Positions 14,351 to 16,360 of a stretch of 16,360 bases of DNA are shown in pieces. The stretch spans positions 1 through 16,360 of the forward strand of contig JAMPYA010000031.1 of the NCBI GenBank assembly GCA_023700885.1, in the 5' to 3' direction. The notes beneath the pieces were generated by a model. That model made no database searches and was not told the origin of the DNA. It saw nothing but the letters and a program-made list of their open reading frames with translations. The translations under genes were made by a program, and so were the position numbers. Within the stretch, counting starts at the first letter, position 1; every line of letters begins with the position of its first letter. The stretch comes from Flavobacteriaceae bacterium. GTDB taxonomy: Bacteria; Bacteroidota; Bacteroidia; Flavobacteriales; Flavobacteriaceae.

Positions 14351-15541
14351 TTAAATTTCGTTTATTGAATCAATAATAATACTACAACCTTCTATTATTT
14401 CCTGTTCAGAAATTGTAAGTGGGGGAGTAATACGGATTGCTGTTCCGTCAAAAAGTAACCAAAACAGGATTAAGCCTTTATCAAGACATCTCAGAATAAT
14501 TTTTGAAGCTAAATCTGCATTATCAACCATAGCTGCCAACATTAAGCCAACGCCTCTAACTTCTTTTATTTTAGGATGAAATAATAATTTTCTAAATAAT
14601 TGTTCTTTAACTAAAACCTGCTTCATTAAATCTGTTTCTGTAACTTCTTTAAGTGTTGCAACTCCGGCAGCTGCAATTACAGGATGACCACCAAATGTTG
14701 TTATATGTCCTAATTTTGGATGCTCTTTTAATAGATTAATCTTTTCAAATGATGAGATAAAAGCACCAATCGGCATGCCACCTCCTAATCCTTTTCCTGT
14801 TACAAAAATATCGGGAGTAACACCATAATGTTGAAATCCGAATAGTTTCCCTGTTCTTCCAACTCCGGTTTGAATTTCATCCAAAATTAACAGTGCACCA
14901 ACTTCTTCACATCGCTTCTTTACTTTAGAAAGATAATTATTAGTAGGTTCAATAAATCCTGCACCACCTTGAATTGTTTCAAGAATTACTCCAGCCGTTT
15001 TATGGGTAATTTTTTGTAAGTCATTAATATTATTAAATTCTATAAATTTTACACCAGGAATAAGTGGTCTAAAAGCTCTATTTTGTTTTTCGGCACCACA
15101 AACACTCATAGAGCCCTGTGTATTACCATGATAGGCTAAATTTGCTGCAATAATTTCACTTCTTCCGGTAACTCTTTTTGCTAATTTTAAAGAACCTTCA
15201 GTTGCTTCAGTACCCGAATTTGTTAAGTAAACACAGTTCAAACTTTCTGGTAAATTTTTAGCCAATAGAGATGCTAGTTCAACTTGAGGCAGTTGGATAA
15301 ATTCACCATAAACCATCACATGCATATATTTATCAACCTGATTTTTTACAGCATCATTAACCTTTATATTATTGTGTCCCAAAGTATTTGCGGAAACACC
15401 AGCCACAAAATCGAGATATTTTTTACCGTTTACATCGTAAATATAAGATCCCTCAGCTTTAGCAATTTCAATCGCTAGTGGATGTGGTGTGGTTTGTGCC
15501 TGATGTTTAAAAAATAATTCTCGATTTGTTTTCATTTTCAT
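14351..15541 (-). CDS. Class-III PLP-dependent aminotransferase (acetylornithine/ornithine-type fold)
   Basis: A 396-residue cytosolic enzyme with the class-III landmarks: SGTEATEGSLKLAK near 109-122 for the phosphate cup, the stacking region LAYHGNTQGS near 135-144, the DEIQTGVGRTGKLF segment with cofactor-binding D221, and the Schiff-base lysine K250 in FVTGKGLGGGMPIGAF. The length fits acetylornithine aminotransferase, but the usual HGRT is HGNT and no arginine biosynthesis gene is nearby, so the substrate is open; automatic pipelines often label such proteins as aspartate aminotransferase family. Its ATG shares one base with the stop codon of the upstream OstA-like gene (TAATG), showing translational coupling. 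A second in-frame ATG six bases on could also serve. The hairpins downstream may terminate the unit. Confidence 0.9.
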   Translation of the reverse strand: MKMKTNRELFFKHQAQTTPHPLAIEIAKAEGSYIYDVNGKKYLDFVAGVSANTLGHNNIKVNDAVKNQVDKYMHVMVYGEFIQLPQVELASLLAKNLPESLNCVYLTNSGTEATEGSLKLAKRVTGRSEIIAANLAYHGNTQGSMSVCGAEKQNRAFRPLIPGVKFIEFNNINDLQKITHKTAGVILETIQGGAGFIEPTNNYLSKVKKRCEEVGALLILDEIQTGVGRTGKLFGFQHYGVTPDIFVTGKGLGGGMPIGAFISSFEKINLLKEHPKLGHITTFGGHPVIAAAGVATLKEVTETDLMKQVLVKEQLFRKLLFHPKIKEVRGVGLMLAAMVDNADLASKIILRCLDKGLILFWLLFDGTAIRITPPLTISEQEIIEGCSIIIDSINEI

Positions 15542-16360
15542 TAATCATAGATAAAAATATCATCTTTTGTTTTTGGTCGTTCTATATCACGCCATAAGAA
15601 ACCTTTAAAAAGTTCCAATTCTTTTGGAAATTTTGATGGGGGATAAGTAATTCCATCTGGTTTTCTAAGAAAGTCGATGAAATTTATAGAATTATCGCCT
15701 AACTCAAATTCAATTTCACTACATTTCATTTTTAAAATACCAACTAAATCTTTATCATCATTTCTTAAATAGTTAATAACCTCTCCGTTACCATTAACTC
15801 TAATTTTTTTAAGTTTGTTCTCGATAAATTTTCCGAGTATATTTTTTCCTTTAATCTGATTATAACCACTAGAATCTTTTTGGATTACAAAAGCATTGTT
15901 AATTACTTTTAAAGAATCTAATTTACTTGTTTTAATATTCGAAATTAAATAAATAGTATCTCCTGTAACTTGATTGCCATCAGACCATAGAATTGGATTA
16001 TGAATCATTTTAGTAATTCCTGTTGCTTGATTACTATAAACAGAATCGCATTTACCTTGTAAATCTGATTTAAATATTTTTACCTTATGAAAGGCTCTAA
16101 TTTTACGTTCGTTAGATTTTCCAACGACCAACATTTTTTCACCATGAAGATACATGGAATCTTTTTCTGCAAGTATAATTGCAACTGGTTTTTGAACTAC
16201 ATAAGCTGAATCTTTTTTTTCAAAATACTCTGCATAACCGCCTTTTATAATTGTATTGTTAATAGAATCTGTTATGACTAAATTTCTTGAAGCTGAAATA
16301 AAACCATTAATTTGATGATAATATAAACTATCAGCTTTAATATCTCTGTCTTTATATTTA
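15541..16360 (-). CDS. OstA-like (LptA/OstA domain) envelope protein, C-terminal part
   Basis: The frame continues without stop from the right edge of the window to the TAA at 15541, so the N-terminus lies outside; about 273 residues are seen, and the ATG at 16155 is internal. The sequence consists of repeating beta-strand units of the OstA type: GYAEYFEKKDSAYVV, then SMYLHGEKMLVVG, then FKSDLQGKCDSVYSNQ, then NPILWSDGNQVTGDTIYL, alternating turns with D-S/D-T pairs. This is the jellyroll of LptA and the LptD N-domain, which bind lipopolysaccharide on its way to the outer membrane. Bacteroidota OstA-like proteins are usually about 500-600 residues, so roughly half is here. The signal peptide and exact role cannot be seen. 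It forms an operon with the aminotransferase gene. Confidence 0.85.
   Translation of the reverse strand, partial: KYKDRDIKADSLYYHQINGFISASRNLVITDSINNTIIKGGYAEYFEKKDSAYVVQKPVAIILAEKDSMYLHGEKMLVVGKSNERKIRAFHKVKIFKSDLQGKCDSVYSNQATGITKMIHNPILWSDGNQVTGDTIYLISNIKTSKLDSLKVINNAFVIQKDSSGYNQIKGKNILGKFIENKLKKIRVNGNGEVINYLRNDDKDLVGILKMKCSEIEFELGDNSINFIDFLRKPDGITYPPSKFPKELELFKGFLWRDIERPKTKDDIFIYD

Noticed and set aside
14317..14355. Inverted repeat TTTAACATTT / AAATGTTAAA as terminator of the aminotransferase gene
   Set aside because: The 19-base spacer, the AT-only stem and the lack of a T-run make it a poor terminator; it may be chance in AT-rich DNA.
1..16360. CRISPR array, tRNA genes, insertion sequences or attachment sites
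   Set aside because: I saw no regularly spaced direct repeats, no tRNA T-arm patterns with matching acceptor stems, and no transposase or integrase reading frame.

Overview
The window looks like chromosomal DNA of a low-GC member of the Bacteroidota, most likely a flavobacterium. The evidence is the AT-rich composition, -7 boxes of the Bacteroidota type (TAnnTTTG), little Shine-Dalgarno signal, a DUF4290 gene directly ahead of murA, a TonB-dependent receptor, a FadL-like porin, an OstA-like protein and a Bacteroidota-style RNase P RNA. Genus cannot be settled from the sequence alone.

Layout. Positions 1-1226 hold the C-terminal barrel of a TonB-dependent receptor (5' end outside the window), closed by a strong terminator. 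A FadL/OmpP1 outer-membrane transporter gene (1471-2808) follows with its own promoter region and terminator. Then comes a 12-helix membrane protein with well-placed histidines (2882-4138), then a UvrD/PcrA helicase that appears to start at UUG (4298-6583), and the DUF4290-murA pair (6659-8593). After a GC-rich terminator come grpE and dnaJ (8705-10397), preceded by a good match to a sigma-54 element. The RNase P RNA gene rnpB lies at 10548-10873. Next are a mitochondrial-type aconitase (11149-13413) and a membrane-anchored TlpA-like thioredoxin (13474-14022). The remainder is on the minus strand: a class-III aminotransferase (14351-15541) overlapping by one base the 3' end of an OstA-like gene that runs out of the window (15541-16360).

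The genes are mostly core functions: outer-membrane uptake, DNA repair, peptidoglycan precursor synthesis, protein folding, tRNA processing, TCA cycle, redox and envelope biogenesis. There is no mobile element, CRISPR array or defence island, and I see no clear new multi-gene system.

The points most worth a second look are: the sigma-54-like promoter ahead of grpE-dnaJ; MurA with Asp in place of the catalytic Cys (expected to be fosfomycin-insensitive); a DnaJ that keeps only two of the four zinc-finger repeats; the uncharacterised oxidase-subunit-I-like membrane protein; a possible small RNA between dnaJ and rnpB; and the 297-base gap at 14054-14350, with a near-perfect 23-bp palindrome and small overlapping reading frames.
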